A stretch of DNA of 8,105 nucleotides from Candidatus Altimarinota bacterium (GCA_017984655.1 JAGNZB010000052.1:1-8105), one strand, 5' to 3'. Positions 1 to 7,280 are shown, counted from the stretch's first letter. A program made the numbers and translations. The notes: generated by a model not told the origin, from the sequence alone.

Positions 1-1
1 C

Positions 2-709
2 ACATATCTTGAGTGCCATAACCCAAAATGTCGCCAAACGATTCGTGAGGATCGCATTGAGGATCAAATCATTGCGTATCTGGCCAAGTACGAGCTGGCC
101 GATGAATTCATGGTTTACGCCAAAGAGGCCATTGCTCGTTTATCTTCCAAGATTCGCGTTGATAATCAGGCAAAACGCAAAGCATTGGATTTGAAGCTCG
201 GTCAAATTGATCAACAGCTTGAAAAGCTCAATAAAGCCGTTCTGGACGGTTACTTCACGTCTGACGAGGGCTTGTCTCGCAAGAATGAGCTTACCGAACT
301 GCGTCACTCGCTGCGGCTTCAAATTGGCGAGACGGAAGATGTTAAGGAAGATGTCCTCTGGAAGCTCACCATGGAAATGATTCAGGTCTTCGATTATCTT
401 CCGTTTAAATTCAAAGAACTCAATCCTTTGGTCAAAAGAAAAGTTTTGAACGTTTTAAGTTCGAACCGCGAGCTAAAAGGTCAAACTCTGCTAATTCAAG
501 CCATTCCTGCGATTGAAAAATTGAAAGCAGCCAATTATTTGATTCAAGCTCAAAAGTTGCTGTTGAACCACGAGCCAAATGGTGGGGACGTACTCGGAAA
601 AGTCTTTCCTTTAGCGGAAAAAGCACTTGTCGCAAATACAAAAAACTCCTCCAAAAATGAAGAAGTTCTTTATGGTGGGTCGGGCGGGAATCGAACCCGC
701 GACCATTAG
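2..709 (+). CDS. Serine site-specific recombinase, C-terminal part (5' end outside window)
   Basis: The open frame starts before the window, so about 235 C-terminal residues are visible; an internal ATG at 110 is not the real start. The visible part begins with CHNPKC, which fits the second cysteine pair of a recombinase zinc beta-ribbon. It is followed by a helical segment ending near residue 45, a long charged coiled coil (residues about 47-110, with the GYFTSDEG turn typical of large serine recombinases) and a C-terminal helical tail. In this family an N-terminal resolvase domain with a catalytic serine cuts and rejoins DNA to integrate or excise elements; that domain lies off the left edge and cannot be checked. 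The stop codon lies inside the oppositely oriented tRNA-Lys gene, and the final residues GGSGGNRTRDH are antisense tRNA. The gene probably marks the end of an integrated element. Family assignment is fairly sure; activity is unknown. Confidence 0.75.
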   Translation, partial: TYLECHNPKCRQTIREDRIEDQIIAYLAKYELADEFMVYAKEAIARLSSKIRVDNQAKRKALDLKLGQIDQQLEKLNKAVLDGYFTSDEGLSRKNELTELRHSLRLQIGETEDVKEDVLWKLTMEMIQVFDYLPFKFKELNPLVKRKVLNVLSSNRELKGQTLLIQAIPAIEKLKAANYLIQAQKLLLNHEPNGGDVLGKVFPLAEKALVANTKNSSKNEEVLYGGSGGNRTRDH

Positions 710-748
710 CTTAAAAGGCTATTGCTCTACCGACTGAGCTACCGACCC
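673..748 (-). tRNA. tRNA-Lys (anticodon UUU), CCA encoded
   Basis: Read on the - strand, the 76 bases fold as a complete cloverleaf. The acceptor stem is GGGTCGG/CCGACCC, the D arm GCTC/GAGC and the T arm GCGGG-TTCGATT-CCCGC, with discriminator A and an encoded CCA at 673-675. The anticodon loop CTTTTAA gives anticodon TTT (713-715), reading AAA/AAG lysine codons. The first anticodon-stem pair (27-43) is an A-A mismatch; all other stems pair. The 3' half overlaps the end of the recombinase frame by 37 bases. A candidate promoter lies just upstream. Confidence 0.96.
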
Positions 749-758
749 ATGCTGCGTG

Positions 759-787
759 ATATTAGTTAGGTTTTCCTCGTCTGGCAA
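759..787 (-). promoter_or_regulatory. Candidate promoter of tRNA-Lys
   Basis: On the - strand TTGCCA (782-787) is followed after 17 bases by TAATAT (759-764). The tRNA 5' end is 11 bases past the -10 box, leaving a short leader as expected for a tRNA promoter. The -35 matches consensus at 5 of 6 positions and the -10 at 4 of 6. Predicted by eye only. Confidence 0.5.
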
Positions 788-802
788 GAGCTCTCGACAT
801 TT

Positions 803-831
803 TTGTCAAATATGCTATTGTCTTGGATAAC
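803..831 (+). promoter_or_regulatory. Candidate promoter of the secreted repeat protein gene
   Basis: TTGTCA (803-808), a 17-base spacer and GATAAC (826-831) match sigma-70 boxes at 5/6 and 4/6 positions. The predicted transcript start is near 838, only about 8 bases before the ATG at 846, which would make the mRNA nearly leaderless. An overlapping alternative is TCGACA (794-799), 17 bases, TATTGT (817-822), with a start near 829. Which one is used cannot be decided from sequence. Confidence 0.4.
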
Positions 832-845
832 CTTAACTAAAAAAT

Positions 846-1343
846 ATGCGTCTTATTTTAGCAAAATTTTCAAAAATTGTTCTTGTAGCAAGTTTGTTTG
901 GACTTGGTGTTGTGGCTCATGCACCAGTCACTCAGGCTTCTTCTGGCAGTGATGATAATTGTAAGGCCTATTATGGCAATGTTTGTACACAGTGGTGGGG
1001 TGAGACAAGTGCTCCTCGTTCTGTTCCTGCTGTCGATCGTGCGAGTCGAGATAGTCGTTGTAGTGCTTATTATGGTAATACTTGCACTCGCTATTACAAT
1101 GAGGCACCACGAGCCATGCCTGGTACTGGTAATCTCAGTGTCAATGGCATACCACTCAATGATCCTATGTGCCGTGCGTACAGTGGAGTTGTTTGTACTC
1201 AGTATTGGGGAGATGATACCGGTCGTATCTATCCACAAGTACCTTATACTACGATGACGCCATCGTACTATTATGGTTCTTGGTATTATCCTACGTATTA
1301 TTATGCTCCTTGGGCTGGCAACAACAGCTACTGGGGATGGTAA
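846..1343 (+). CDS. Unrecognised secreted protein with three CX7C aromatic repeats
   Basis: I do not recognise a family for this 165-residue protein. It starts with a clear signal peptide: a basic n-region (MRLILAKFSK), a hydrophobic core at residues 11-24 and possible cleavage after AHA (26) or TQA (31). The mature part carries three 18-residue units (36-53, 69-86, 106-123) that follow D-x-x-C-x-A-Y-[YS]-G-x-x-C-T-x-[WY]-[WY]-x-[ED]. All six cysteines lie in these units, one CX7C pair each, suggesting three small disulfide-closed loops outside the membrane. Residues 129-165 form a tail very rich in Tyr and Trp, ending WGW. It is a single-gene unit with its own candidate promoter, no Shine-Dalgarno motif, and a strong terminator just after the TAA. 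It lies on the side of the tRNA away from the recombinase. A surface or envelope role is an inference; no enzymatic motif is visible. Confidence 0.85.
   Translation: MRLILAKFSKIVLVASLFGLGVVAHAPVTQASSGSDDNCKAYYGNVCTQWWGETSAPRSVPAVDRASRDSRCSAYYGNTCTRYYNEAPRAMPGTGNLSVNGIPLNDPMCRAYSGVVCTQYWGDDTGRIYPQVPYTTMTPSYYYGSWYYPTYYYAPWAGNNSYWGW
951..1214 (+). repeat. Three diverged in-gene repeats encoding CX7C units
   Basis: The units lie at 951-1004, 1050-1103 and 1161-1214 (54 bases each), separated by 45 and 57 bases. They are conserved at protein level (C-x-A-Y-x-G-x-x-C-T) but clearly diverged at DNA level. This points to old internal duplication rather than a recent tandem repeat. The linkers between them are not similar. 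Confidence 0.8.
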
Positions 1344-1346
1344 AAC

Positions 1347-1385
1347 AAAAAGACCCTTTAGGTTTCTGCCTAAGGGGTCTTTTTT
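1347..1385. terminator. Bidirectional intrinsic terminator between convergent genes
   Basis: A 16-bp stem pairs 1347-1362 with 1369-1384 around the six-base loop TTTCTG. The core is GACCCTTTAGG/CCTAAGGGGTC, flanked by A-tracts and T-tracts. For + strand transcripts the single irregular pair is a U-G wobble; for - strand transcripts the same position is a C-A mismatch, so the hairpin should be somewhat stronger for the secreted-protein gene than for dnaJ. T-rich sequence follows in both directions. It lies 3 bases past the stop of the + gene and about 20 bases past the dnaJ stop. Confidence 0.9.
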
Positions 1386-1404
1386 GTATTGGCGACGTAA
1401 ACGC

Positions 1405-2508
1405 TTAGCCGAAAATTCCTTTTTTCTTGGGTCCGTTGTCTAGGTTGGCAAGCTGCTCATAGAGTTCTTTTTCTGTGCTTGAGAGTTTTTGAGGGATGTC
1501 GATGATGACTCTGGTGAAGTGACTGCCATGGCCACTATTGGCAAGGATACCTTTGTCTTTGATCTTGAACATGGTGTGTGATTGGGTGCCGGCAGGAATC
1601 TTGAGTTGTGTGATGCCATGAATAGTATCTACTCCAATAGTGCCGCCAAGGATAGCTGTAGCTACTGAGATGTGACTCTCATTGTAGATGTCCATATCTT
1701 TGCGATCGTATTGTTTGCTGGCAGCTACCCGAATATGGAGGTACAAATCTCCACTGTGTTTCGCAAATCGTCCAACTTCTCCATAGCCACGCATTCGTAA
1801 TGTCTCGCCATCATTGATGCCTGCTGGAATGTGGATGCTGAGCGTCTCCTGTTTGCGTTTTCTTCCTTCACCCTGACAGTCAGAACACTTTTCGGAAATG
1901 ATTTTTCCTGTTCCTCGGCAGTCAGGACAAGCCTGGTTGCTTACTACCTGGCCGAGAATAGTATTTTGAATTCTTCTGACAACACCTTTCCCCTGACAGG
2001 TAGTACATTCACTTACTTTGCTACCAGGAGCCCCACCACTACCTTCACAAGTGGTACACGCCGCCAGCCGGGTGACGACGATGTCTTTGTCAGCACCAAA
2101 ACAAGCTTCTTCAAATGTGATTTGTAATTGCATCTCGAGGTCACTGCCTTGCTCCGCACGAGCTTCACGATTGCCGCCCATGAAGTCACCGCCGCTAAAG
2201 AAGTTTTCAAAGATATCGCCGAAGCCAAATTGAGAAAAGTCGAAATTGCCTTGACCACCAAAACCTTGCGGTCCACCACCGCCATTGAAATTTCCAGTGC
2301 TACCAAATTGGTCATATTGTTGTCTCTTCTGAGGATCGCTCAAGATCTCATAGGCATTGCTAATTGCTTTGAATTTTTCTTCGGCAGTTTTGTCACCCTT
2401 GTGTTTGTCTGGGTGCCATTCTTTTGCGAGCTTGCGATACGCTTTTTTGATATCATCAAGCGATGCATCCTTGTTTACTGCTAGTGTCTGATAGAGATCT
2501 TGTGCCAT
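1405..2508 (-). CDS. dnaJ: Chaperone protein DnaJ (Hsp40)
   Basis: This 367-residue protein has the full type I DnaJ layout. The J domain (about 1-70) carries the HPD triad at 32-34, which stimulates DnaK ATPase. A Gly/Phe-rich linker (about 70-112) follows. Next come four zinc-binding motifs, CTTCEGSG (151-158), CTTCQGKG (168-175), CPDCRGTG (194-201) and CSDCQGEG (208-215), then the C-terminal substrate-binding beta domains. All eight zinc cysteines are present. It delivers unfolded clients to DnaK in the cytoplasm. It is the last gene of the cluster, starting only 5 bases after the htrA stop with no Shine-Dalgarno motif, so translation may be coupled to htrA. The terminator near 1347-1385 follows it. 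Length and domains are normal for the family. Confidence 0.97.
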   Translation of the reverse strand: MAQDLYQTLAVNKDASLDDIKKAYRKLAKEWHPDKHKGDKTAEEKFKAISNAYEILSDPQKRQQYDQFGSTGNFNGGGGPQGFGGQGNFDFSQFGFGDIFENFFSGGDFMGGNREARAEQGSDLEMQLQITFEEACFGADKDIVVTRLAACTTCEGSGGAPGSKVSECTTCQGKGVVRRIQNTILGQVVSNQACPDCRGTGKIISEKCSDCQGEGRKRKQETLSIHIPAGINDGETLRMRGYGEVGRFAKHSGDLYLHIRVAASKQYDRKDMDIYNESHISVATAILGGTIGVDTIHGITQLKIPAGTQSHTMFKIKDKGILANSGHGSHFTRVIIDIPQKLSSTEKELYEQLANLDNGPKKKGIFG

Positions 2509-2513
2509 AATAA

Positions 2514-3821
2514 TTATTGCTGTGGTTGGCTCTCATTAAGAGTAATGTTCAGGTCTTTTTGCTCGCCCTTGTGATAAACTTTGACGGTGATTGTATCGCC
2601 AGGATGGAACTTTTGGATTGCTTTTGCAAGTGAATTAGTTTCATCAAGCTTCTGACCATTGAGTTCGAGAATGATGTCATTTTCGACAATACCAGCTTTG
2701 TCAGCTCCACTGCCTGGGACTACTGCCAATGCATCATTGCTATCACCCTTGATCACTAGGGCTCCATAATCTACTGGCAGTTGGTTGGCTGTGGCAACAG
2801 CTTTTGTGATCATCATGTAACGCACACCTAATTGAGGCCGGACGACTCTACCAGAGGTCTTGATGCTGTCGATAATAAACTTGGCATCATTGATCGGAAT
2901 GGCAAAGCCAATTGATTGGCCTGACCGATCGATAGCAGTATTGATACCAATGACTTGACCTTGGAGGTTGATTAATGGGCCACCACTATTACCAGGGTTG
3001 ATGGCTGCATCAGTTTGAATGATGCCACTAAGCTGAGCTCTTGCTCTACCACTTTGATCACTGGCGGTGATTGTACGATCGAGGCCACTGATGATTCCTT
3101 TGCTCACTGTTTGGCGATACTCATTGAGACTATTACCTACTGCCAAAACAGTTTGGCCAACTTGTAGCGCTGAGGAATCATTGAGCTCTACGGTGGGGAG
3201 GTCTCGGCCGTCGATCTTGAGTACTGCTAGATCATTGATTGGATCAGTGTCCAAGAGTGTCCCACTGTATTCAGTACCATCACTGAGGAAGATCGAGTAG
3301 ATCACACCTTTGTCACTGACGACATGTTTGTTGGTGACAATGTAGCCATCACTACTGACGATAAAACCAGTACCACCTCCGATTTCTTTTTGAGTCGTGG
3401 AGGGAGTGGTAGCTGATGGAGCTGTTTGTGGAAGGGTTTTTCCGGTGAATGGGTCGATGAAGTATAGTTTGTTGTCTTCAGTGAGGCTATTGACGTTCTT
3501 CTTGATAATGATGCTGACAACTGCTGGCGCAATCTTTTTTACAGCAGCAATAGTGGCTGCTTCTTCAGAACTGAAAGTCTGCAGTGGTGCTAGGATTGGT
3601 TCAGCTGTCGTAATGCCGATGCGAAAGTTGCCATTTTCTACGGCTCTAAGGTCGCCTGGACTGAGCTGAGTGCCAGCATAAAATGCACCACTACTAAATA
3701 ACACTGCCGCTATGACAGCATAACTAATCGCCCGTGTCCTGCTCACATGATGAACATATGGTGGTGGAGGTGTGATAGTAGTGATGTTCTCTTCAGTACT
3801 GTTGTAAGTGGATTCATTCAT
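2514..3821 (-). CDS. htrA: Membrane-anchored HtrA/DegP-family serine protease with one PDZ domain
   Basis: The protein degrades or processes misfolded proteins on the outer face of the membrane. Using the ATG at 3821 it has 435 residues: a short Pro-containing cytoplasmic N-terminus, one transmembrane anchor (about 32-53), a trypsin-like domain and a single C-terminal PDZ domain (about 330-425). The catalytic triad is intact: H166 in TNKHVV, D197 in NDLAVLK and S279 in GNSGGPL. An upstream in-frame ATG at 3896 would add 25 residues but lies in the loop of an inverted repeat, and the extra sequence would add a second hydrophobic stretch before the normal anchor; I therefore chose 3821. There is no Shine-Dalgarno motif at either start. 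It sits between dnaK and dnaJ, so co-expression with the heat-shock genes is likely but may be reduced by the hairpin upstream. The exact subfamily (DegP, DegQ or DegS) is not resolved. Confidence 0.93.
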   Translation of the reverse strand: MNESTYNSTEENITTITPPPPYVHHVSRTRAISYAVIAAVLFSSGAFYAGTQLSPGDLRAVENGNFRIGITTAEPILAPLQTFSSEEAATIAAVKKIAPAVVSIIIKKNVNSLTEDNKLYFIDPFTGKTLPQTAPSATTPSTTQKEIGGGTGFIVSSDGYIVTNKHVVSDKGVIYSIFLSDGTEYSGTLLDTDPINDLAVLKIDGRDLPTVELNDSSALQVGQTVLAVGNSLNEYRQTVSKGIISGLDRTITASDQSGRARAQLSGIIQTDAAINPGNSGGPLINLQGQVIGINTAIDRSGQSIGFAIPINDAKFIIDSIKTSGRVVRPQLGVRYMMITKAVATANQLPVDYGALVIKGDSNDALAVVPGSGADKAGIVENDIILELNGQKLDETNSLAKAIQKFHPGDTITVKVYHKGEQKDLNITLNESQPQQ

Positions 3822-3873
3822 GGGGAAGTGAATAAAGAATAAGTGAATGCTCGGTATGAAGTAGCTTGATTCT

Positions 3874-3924
3874 AATAAAACAAAGATGAAACGCAAGTGT
3901 CGCTGACGCCATCTTTGTTTTATT
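3874..3924 (-). terminator. Perfect 15-bp inverted repeat after dnaK, possible (partial) terminator
   Basis: The arms 3910-3924 and 3874-3888 are exact inverse complements around a 21-base spacer. Read on the - strand the 5' arm is A-rich (AATAAAACAAAGATG) and the 3' arm U-rich, starting 20 bases past the dnaK stop. There is no GC-rich core beyond GATG/CATC and no separate T-tract after the stem, so it is not a classic terminator. It could attenuate transcription into htrA-dnaJ, or protect or direct processing of the dnaK mRNA. The 123-base gap between dnaK and htrA otherwise shows no convincing promoter. Confidence 0.5.
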
Positions 3925-3944
3925 GGAGTGTTTAGTAGCTTTGT

Positions 3945-5876
3945 TTAGCTTTTTTTCTCTTCGCTTGACTCGTTATCATCAGCTTTCTTGGTGTCAGGAT
4001 CGACTACTTCACCTTCTACTACAGTTTCTTGGTCAGCTTTATTTCCTTCTGGTTCTGTACCTTCCTTGGCATCTTTCGATGCTTCATAGAGCTTGGTGCC
4101 AACCTTTTGTGCTTCTTCAGAAAGTGTCTCTAGTGCCTTCTTGATTTCATCAGCAGTGCTTGCTTCAGCATCTAGTACTGCTCTTAGCTTCACAATTGCT
4201 TCTTCTGCTGGCTTCTTATCCTCTGCTGACACTTTGTCACCGGCATCTTTGAATGCTTTTTCTGTGCTGTAGATTAGTGTTTCAGCTTGGTTTCTTTGCT
4301 CGGCTTTCTCACGCTTTTCTTTGTCTTCATCCGCGTGGAGCTCGGCTTCTTTGCGCATTCGTTCGATATCTTCTTTGCTCAGTCCGCTTGAGCCTTGGAT
4401 CGTAATCTTTTGTTCTTTGCCAGTACCTTTGTCCTTGGCTGAGACGTGGAGAATACCATTGGCATCGATATCAAAGACCACCTCAACTTGTGGTACACCG
4501 CGTGGGGCTGGTGCAATACCGTCGAGAATAAAGCGTCCAAGAGACTTGTTGTCATTGGCCATTTCACGTTCTCCTTGGACTACATGAATCTCTACAGATG
4601 GCTGATTGTCTGAGGCAGTAGAGAAGACTTGTGACTTGGATGTAGGAATTGTGGTATTCCTTTCAATTACTTTAGTAGCCACACCACCGAGCGTTTCGAT
4701 ACCGAGACTGAGTGGTGTAACGTCGAGAAGGAGAACATCTTTGACATCACCACGGAGTACGCCACCTTGGATGGCCGCACCGAGTGCTACTACTTCGTCA
4801 GGATTGATGCCCGCTGATGGTTTCTTTTTGAAAATTTCTTCTACTTTCTGAATGATCGCTGGCATACGAGTCTGACCGCCCACTAGGATAATCTCACTAA
4901 TATCGCTCAAGCTAACACCAGCATCACGAATCGCGTTCTCACAAGGAGCTTGGGTTCGCTTGATCAGTGGCATTGCTAACTCGTCGAGCTTGGCACGAGT
5001 AAGCTTGATGTTGAGATGTTTTGGACCACTAGTATCGACTGAGATAAATGGTAAGTTGATTTCAGTTTCTACACTAGCAGAGAGTTCGATCTTTGCTTTC
5101 TCTGCACTTTCGCGTAGACGCTGGAGGGCCATGTCGTCTTTGCTGAGGTCGATGCCTTGATCTTTGTTGAATTCCTTAATCAACCACTGGACAATCACAT
5201 TATCGATATCGTCACCACCCAAGTGGGTATCACCATTGGTAGATAGTACCTCGAAGACACCGTCACTGAGCTCCAAAATAGAGACATCAAAGGTACCTCC
5301 TCCGAAGTCGTAGACTGCGATCTTACCTTCCTTCTGCTTGTCGAGACCGTAGGCAAGGGCTGCAGCTGTTGGCTCGTTGATGATACGCTTCACATCCAGG
5401 CCCGCAATTTTGCCAGCATCTTTGGTTGCTTGGCGTTGTGAGTCATTGAAGTAGGCTGGTACGGTGATTACAGCCTCAGTGACTGGTTCACCTAGATATT
5501 TTTCGGCATAGGCTTTGAGTTCTTGCAGCACCATTGCGCTGATCTCAGCGGGTTTGCGGTTCTTGCCGCCTAGCACAATTTCCACTTCACCATTTTTGCC
5601 CCGAGCGAAGTCATAAGGCATATTCTTCATTTCATCAGCAACCTCATCGTAGTTGCGTCCGATGAATCTTTTTGCAGAATAAATAGTATTTTTATGATTG
5701 GTTACTGCTTGTCTTTTTGCAGTGACACCGACGAGGCGTTCGCCATTTTTTTCTGCGACGATAGATGGTGTGGTGCGATTGCCTTGGCTATTTGGAATGA
5801 CCACAGGCTGACCACCTTCCATAACAGCAACACAAGAATTGGTAGTACCTAAGTCAATACCGATAATTTTTGACAT
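3945..5876 (-). CDS. dnaK: Molecular chaperone DnaK (Hsp70)
   Basis: This 643-residue ATP-driven chaperone binds and releases unfolded cytoplasmic proteins with DnaJ and GrpE. The nucleotide-binding domain shows GIDLGTTNS (6-14), the phosphate-2 loop DFGGGTFD (190-197) and [10 protein letters not shown] (330-339). The hydrophobic interdomain linker VLLLD (381-385) follows, then the substrate-binding beta domain, the helical lid (about 500-605) and an acidic, disordered tail. The tail has VVEGEVVD in place of the usual VVDAEFEEV-like end, followed by a charged extension ending EEKKS. The nucleotide-binding domain includes the roughly 80-105 segment that is shorter in Bacillus-type DnaK and present in proteobacterial types. 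Transcription is expected from the CIRCE-controlled promoter directly upstream. No Shine-Dalgarno motif precedes the ATG. Length and motifs are normal. Confidence 0.98.
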   Translation of the reverse strand: MSKIIGIDLGTTNSCVAVMEGGQPVVIPNSQGNRTTPSIVAEKNGERLVGVTAKRQAVTNHKNTIYSAKRFIGRNYDEVADEMKNMPYDFARGKNGEVEIVLGGKNRKPAEISAMVLQELKAYAEKYLGEPVTEAVITVPAYFNDSQRQATKDAGKIAGLDVKRIINEPTAAALAYGLDKQKEGKIAVYDFGGGTFDVSILELSDGVFEVLSTNGDTHLGGDDIDNVIVQWLIKEFNKDQGIDLSKDDMALQRLRESAEKAKIELSASVETEINLPFISVDTSGPKHLNIKLTRAKLDELAMPLIKRTQAPCENAIRDAGVSLSDISEIILVGGQTRMPAIIQKVEEIFKKKPSAGINPDEVVALGAAIQGGVLRGDVKDVLLLDVTPLSLGIETLGGVATKVIERNTTIPTSKSQVFSTASDNQPSVEIHVVQGEREMANDNKSLGRFILDGIAPAPRGVPQVEVVFDIDANGILHVSAKDKGTGKEQKITIQGSSGLSKEDIERMRKEAELHADEDKEKREKAEQRNQAETLIYSTEKAFKDAGDKVSAEDKKPAEEAIVKLRAVLDAEASTADEIKKALETLSEEAQKVGTKLYEASKDAKEGTEPEGNKADQETVVEGEVVDPDTKKADDNESSEEKKS

Positions 5877-5898
5877 AAATGAGTTTGTTAATTGAGGA

Positions 5899-5925
5899 TT
5901 AGCACTCGTAATTGTAGAGTGCTAA
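5899..5925 (-). promoter_or_regulatory. CIRCE operator (HrcA binding site)
   Basis: The site is TTAGCACTC, nine bases, GAGTGCTAA: both arms match the canonical CIRCE consensus with no mismatch. It lies 23-49 bases upstream of the dnaK ATG, and its spacer contains the -10 box of the dnaK promoter. The established role is binding of dimeric HrcA to repress chaperone genes until heat shock. The hrcA gene is in the same cluster, giving autogenous or feedback control if transcription reaches it. Confidence 0.97.
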
Positions 5926-5939
5926 GTTGGAAAAGTCAA
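5911..5939 (-). promoter_or_regulatory. dnaK promoter, sigma-70 type
   Basis: On the - strand TTGACT (5934-5939), a 17-base spacer and TACAAT (5911-5916) match consensus at 5/6 positions each. The -35 box begins 4 bases after the grpE stop codon. The -10 box lies wholly within the CIRCE spacer, so repressor binding would exclude RNA polymerase. The predicted start near 5904 gives a leader of about 28 bases. This should drive dnaK, and htrA-dnaJ by read-through. Confidence 0.82.
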
Positions 5940-5943
5940 CAGT

Positions 5944-6531
5944 TTATTGTTGGACTTTTACTTTTGCTGGGCGGAGGACTTTGTCGTGTAGCATATACCC
6001 TGCTTCGTACTCTTCGATGACCGTATCGGGAGCGGTATTTGGTTGATCACCAGCACTGAGTACTTCGTGCAAATGTGGGTCGGCACGCTCGCCAATAGTA
6101 GTGATTTTGCGGACGCCGATTTTCTCTAATAATTGTTGGAATTGTTTCTCAATTGCTAGCATGCCGGTGACCCATTGCTCTTGTTTGAGATGATCCGGCG
6201 TATGTTGAAAGCCCCGTTGAAAGTTGTCTAATACTGGCAGTAAGTCAGTAATTAATTGGCTGTTCGCGTATTTGAGATTTTGTTCTAATTCTAGGAGTTG
6301 GCGTTTGCGGAAATTTTGGAATTCCGCTTGAGAGCGAGCGAGGCTGTCGGTGAGTTGTGCTACCTCAGCTTTGAGTCTCTCGATTTCTGCTTGGGTGTCT
6401 CCTGAAAATGATTGTAACAATTCACTGAGTTCGGTGTCGGTAGCACCGTCATCAGCGGCTGACTGTTTTGTTTCCTCATTATCATTGTCAGATGGAGGAG
6501 TTGGTGAAGAAGCCTGGTCTTTGTCGAACAT
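5944..6531 (-). CDS. grpE: Nucleotide exchange factor GrpE
   Basis: GrpE releases ADP from DnaK and so resets the chaperone cycle in the cytoplasm. The 195-residue protein has an acidic, low-complexity N-terminus (1-45), a long coiled-coil dimerisation helix (about 46-92), a short helical bundle and the C-terminal beta-wing. The wing shows the family signature ADPHLHEVL (150-158) through TVIEEYEAGYMLHDKVLRPAKV (170-191). Length is typical. The ATG at 6531 is 11 bases after the hrcA stop, without a Shine-Dalgarno motif, suggesting one transcript with hrcA. Its stop is followed at once by the dnaK promoter, so grpE belongs to the upstream transcription unit while dnaK can start separately. Confidence 0.97.
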   Translation of the reverse strand: MFDKDQASSPTPPSDNDNEETKQSAADDGATDTELSELLQSFSGDTQAEIERLKAEVAQLTDSLARSQAEFQNFRKRQLLELEQNLKYANSQLITDLLPVLDNFQRGFQHTPDHLKQEQWVTGMLAIEKQFQQLLEKIGVRKITTIGERADPHLHEVLSAGDQPNTAPDTVIEEYEAGYMLHDKVLRPAKVKVQQ

Positions 6532-6542
6532 AAGATAAAAGA

Positions 6543-7280
6543 TTATTGGATGGTTTTTTCTAAGTCATCACGGATAGCATGCAGAGAAGCAACATTGTGT
6601 TGGTAGTTCATTCGTGTCGCTCCTAGAATGCCAATAGAGCCTTGATAATGCTCATTGATACGATAATGCGTGGCCAGTAATGAACAACCACGAATCGCTT
6701 CAAGGATATTCTCTTTGCCGATCAAAACAGTGATGTTGTGCGTCAGATTGAGCCGCTCAAGCAGTTGCAAAAAGTTGTCTTGATCCTCTAGTACCTCTAC
6801 TACGGTACTAAAACGAGCACTGTCAGCAAACTCCGGTTTTTTTAGGGCATTTGCCAGACCAAGATAATAAGTTTCTCCTAACCAGGGAAGGGTAGCAAAA
6901 CTCACCTCATTGGTGAGCTTGGAAAGAATACTGACACTGGTATAGATAGATCTCTCTACTTTTTCGTTCTCAATTTGAGCCGCCATTTGCTGTACTTGGA
7001 GTAGCTTGTTGAGATGTTCTTTGGGAATATGGATGATTGGTTCACCCATCATCTGATCGACAAAATAGCGCAATCCTTGCTCAGTAGGCACGCGACCAGC
7101 TGAAGTATGGGGCTGATAAATCAAGCCTTCTTTTTCCAGCTGCATCATATCATTACGAATGGTAGCGGGGCTGACTGGTAACTCAAAAGCTTCAAGAATA
7201 AATTGGGAACCTACCGGCCCTCCCTGACGGATAAACGTCTCGATGATTGCTTTGAGAATAGTGATTTTACGATCGTCCAT
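6543..7280 (-). CDS. hrcA: Heat-inducible transcription repressor HrcA, compact form
   Basis: HrcA represses chaperone genes by binding CIRCE operators. The N-terminal winged helix (about 1-77) is well kept, including [20 protein letters not shown] (35-54) and [18 protein letters not shown] (58-75). The C-terminal core retains the family's IGKEN (187-191) and [11 protein letters not shown] (217-227; GPTRMxY is usual). The protein has 245 residues against roughly 340 for well-studied members. Residues from about 110 run almost directly into the late GAF-like segment (ALKKPEFAD), so much of the early GAF half and the inserted dimerisation domain appears to be missing. The ATG at 7280 fits the family's start; an in-frame ATG at 7328 would add 16 residues lying within clpB. 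The chosen start overlaps the end of clpB by 14 bases. The perfect CIRCE before dnaK is its expected target. Confidence 0.94.
   Translation of the reverse strand: MDDRKITILKAIIETFIRQGGPVGSQFILEAFELPVSPATIRNDMMQLEKEGLIYQPHTSAGRVPTEQGLRYFVDQMMGEPIIHIPKEHLNKLLQVQQMAAQIENEKVERSIYTSVSILSKLTNEVSFATLPWLGETYYLGLANALKKPEFADSARFSTVVEVLEDQDNFLQLLERLNLTHNITVLIGKENILEAIRGCSLLATHYRINEHYQGSIGILGATRMNYQHNVASLHAIRDDLEKTIQ

Noticed and set aside
640..672. Intrinsic terminator for tRNA-Lys downstream of its 3' end
   Set aside because: A T-run exists on the - strand, but only a weak, short stem precedes it (AAGAA-C-TTCTT with no room for a loop); not enough to annotate.
674..709. GGSGGNRTRDH as a meaningful conserved protein tail
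   Set aside because: It is the antisense reading of the tRNA T arm and acceptor end, a well-known source of spurious similar C-termini; kept only as evidence of the junction.
870..1257. Overlapping frames of 119-122 residues on both strands within the secreted-protein gene
   Set aside because: They are low-complexity shadows (Ile/Thr-rich or Val/Leu-rich) of the repeat-coding gene, without a signal or family motif, while the chosen frame has a signal peptide and protein-level repeats.
1831..2484. Antisense frames over dnaJ
   Set aside because: Their sequences mirror the conserved Gly/Phe and zinc-motif codons of dnaJ on the other strand; no independent evidence of coding.
3822..3896. N-terminal extension of HtrA from an in-frame ATG at 3896
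   Set aside because: The upstream ATG lies in the loop of the inverted repeat and would add a second hydrophobic stretch before the normal membrane anchor; the ATG at 3821 gives a usual HtrA N-terminus.
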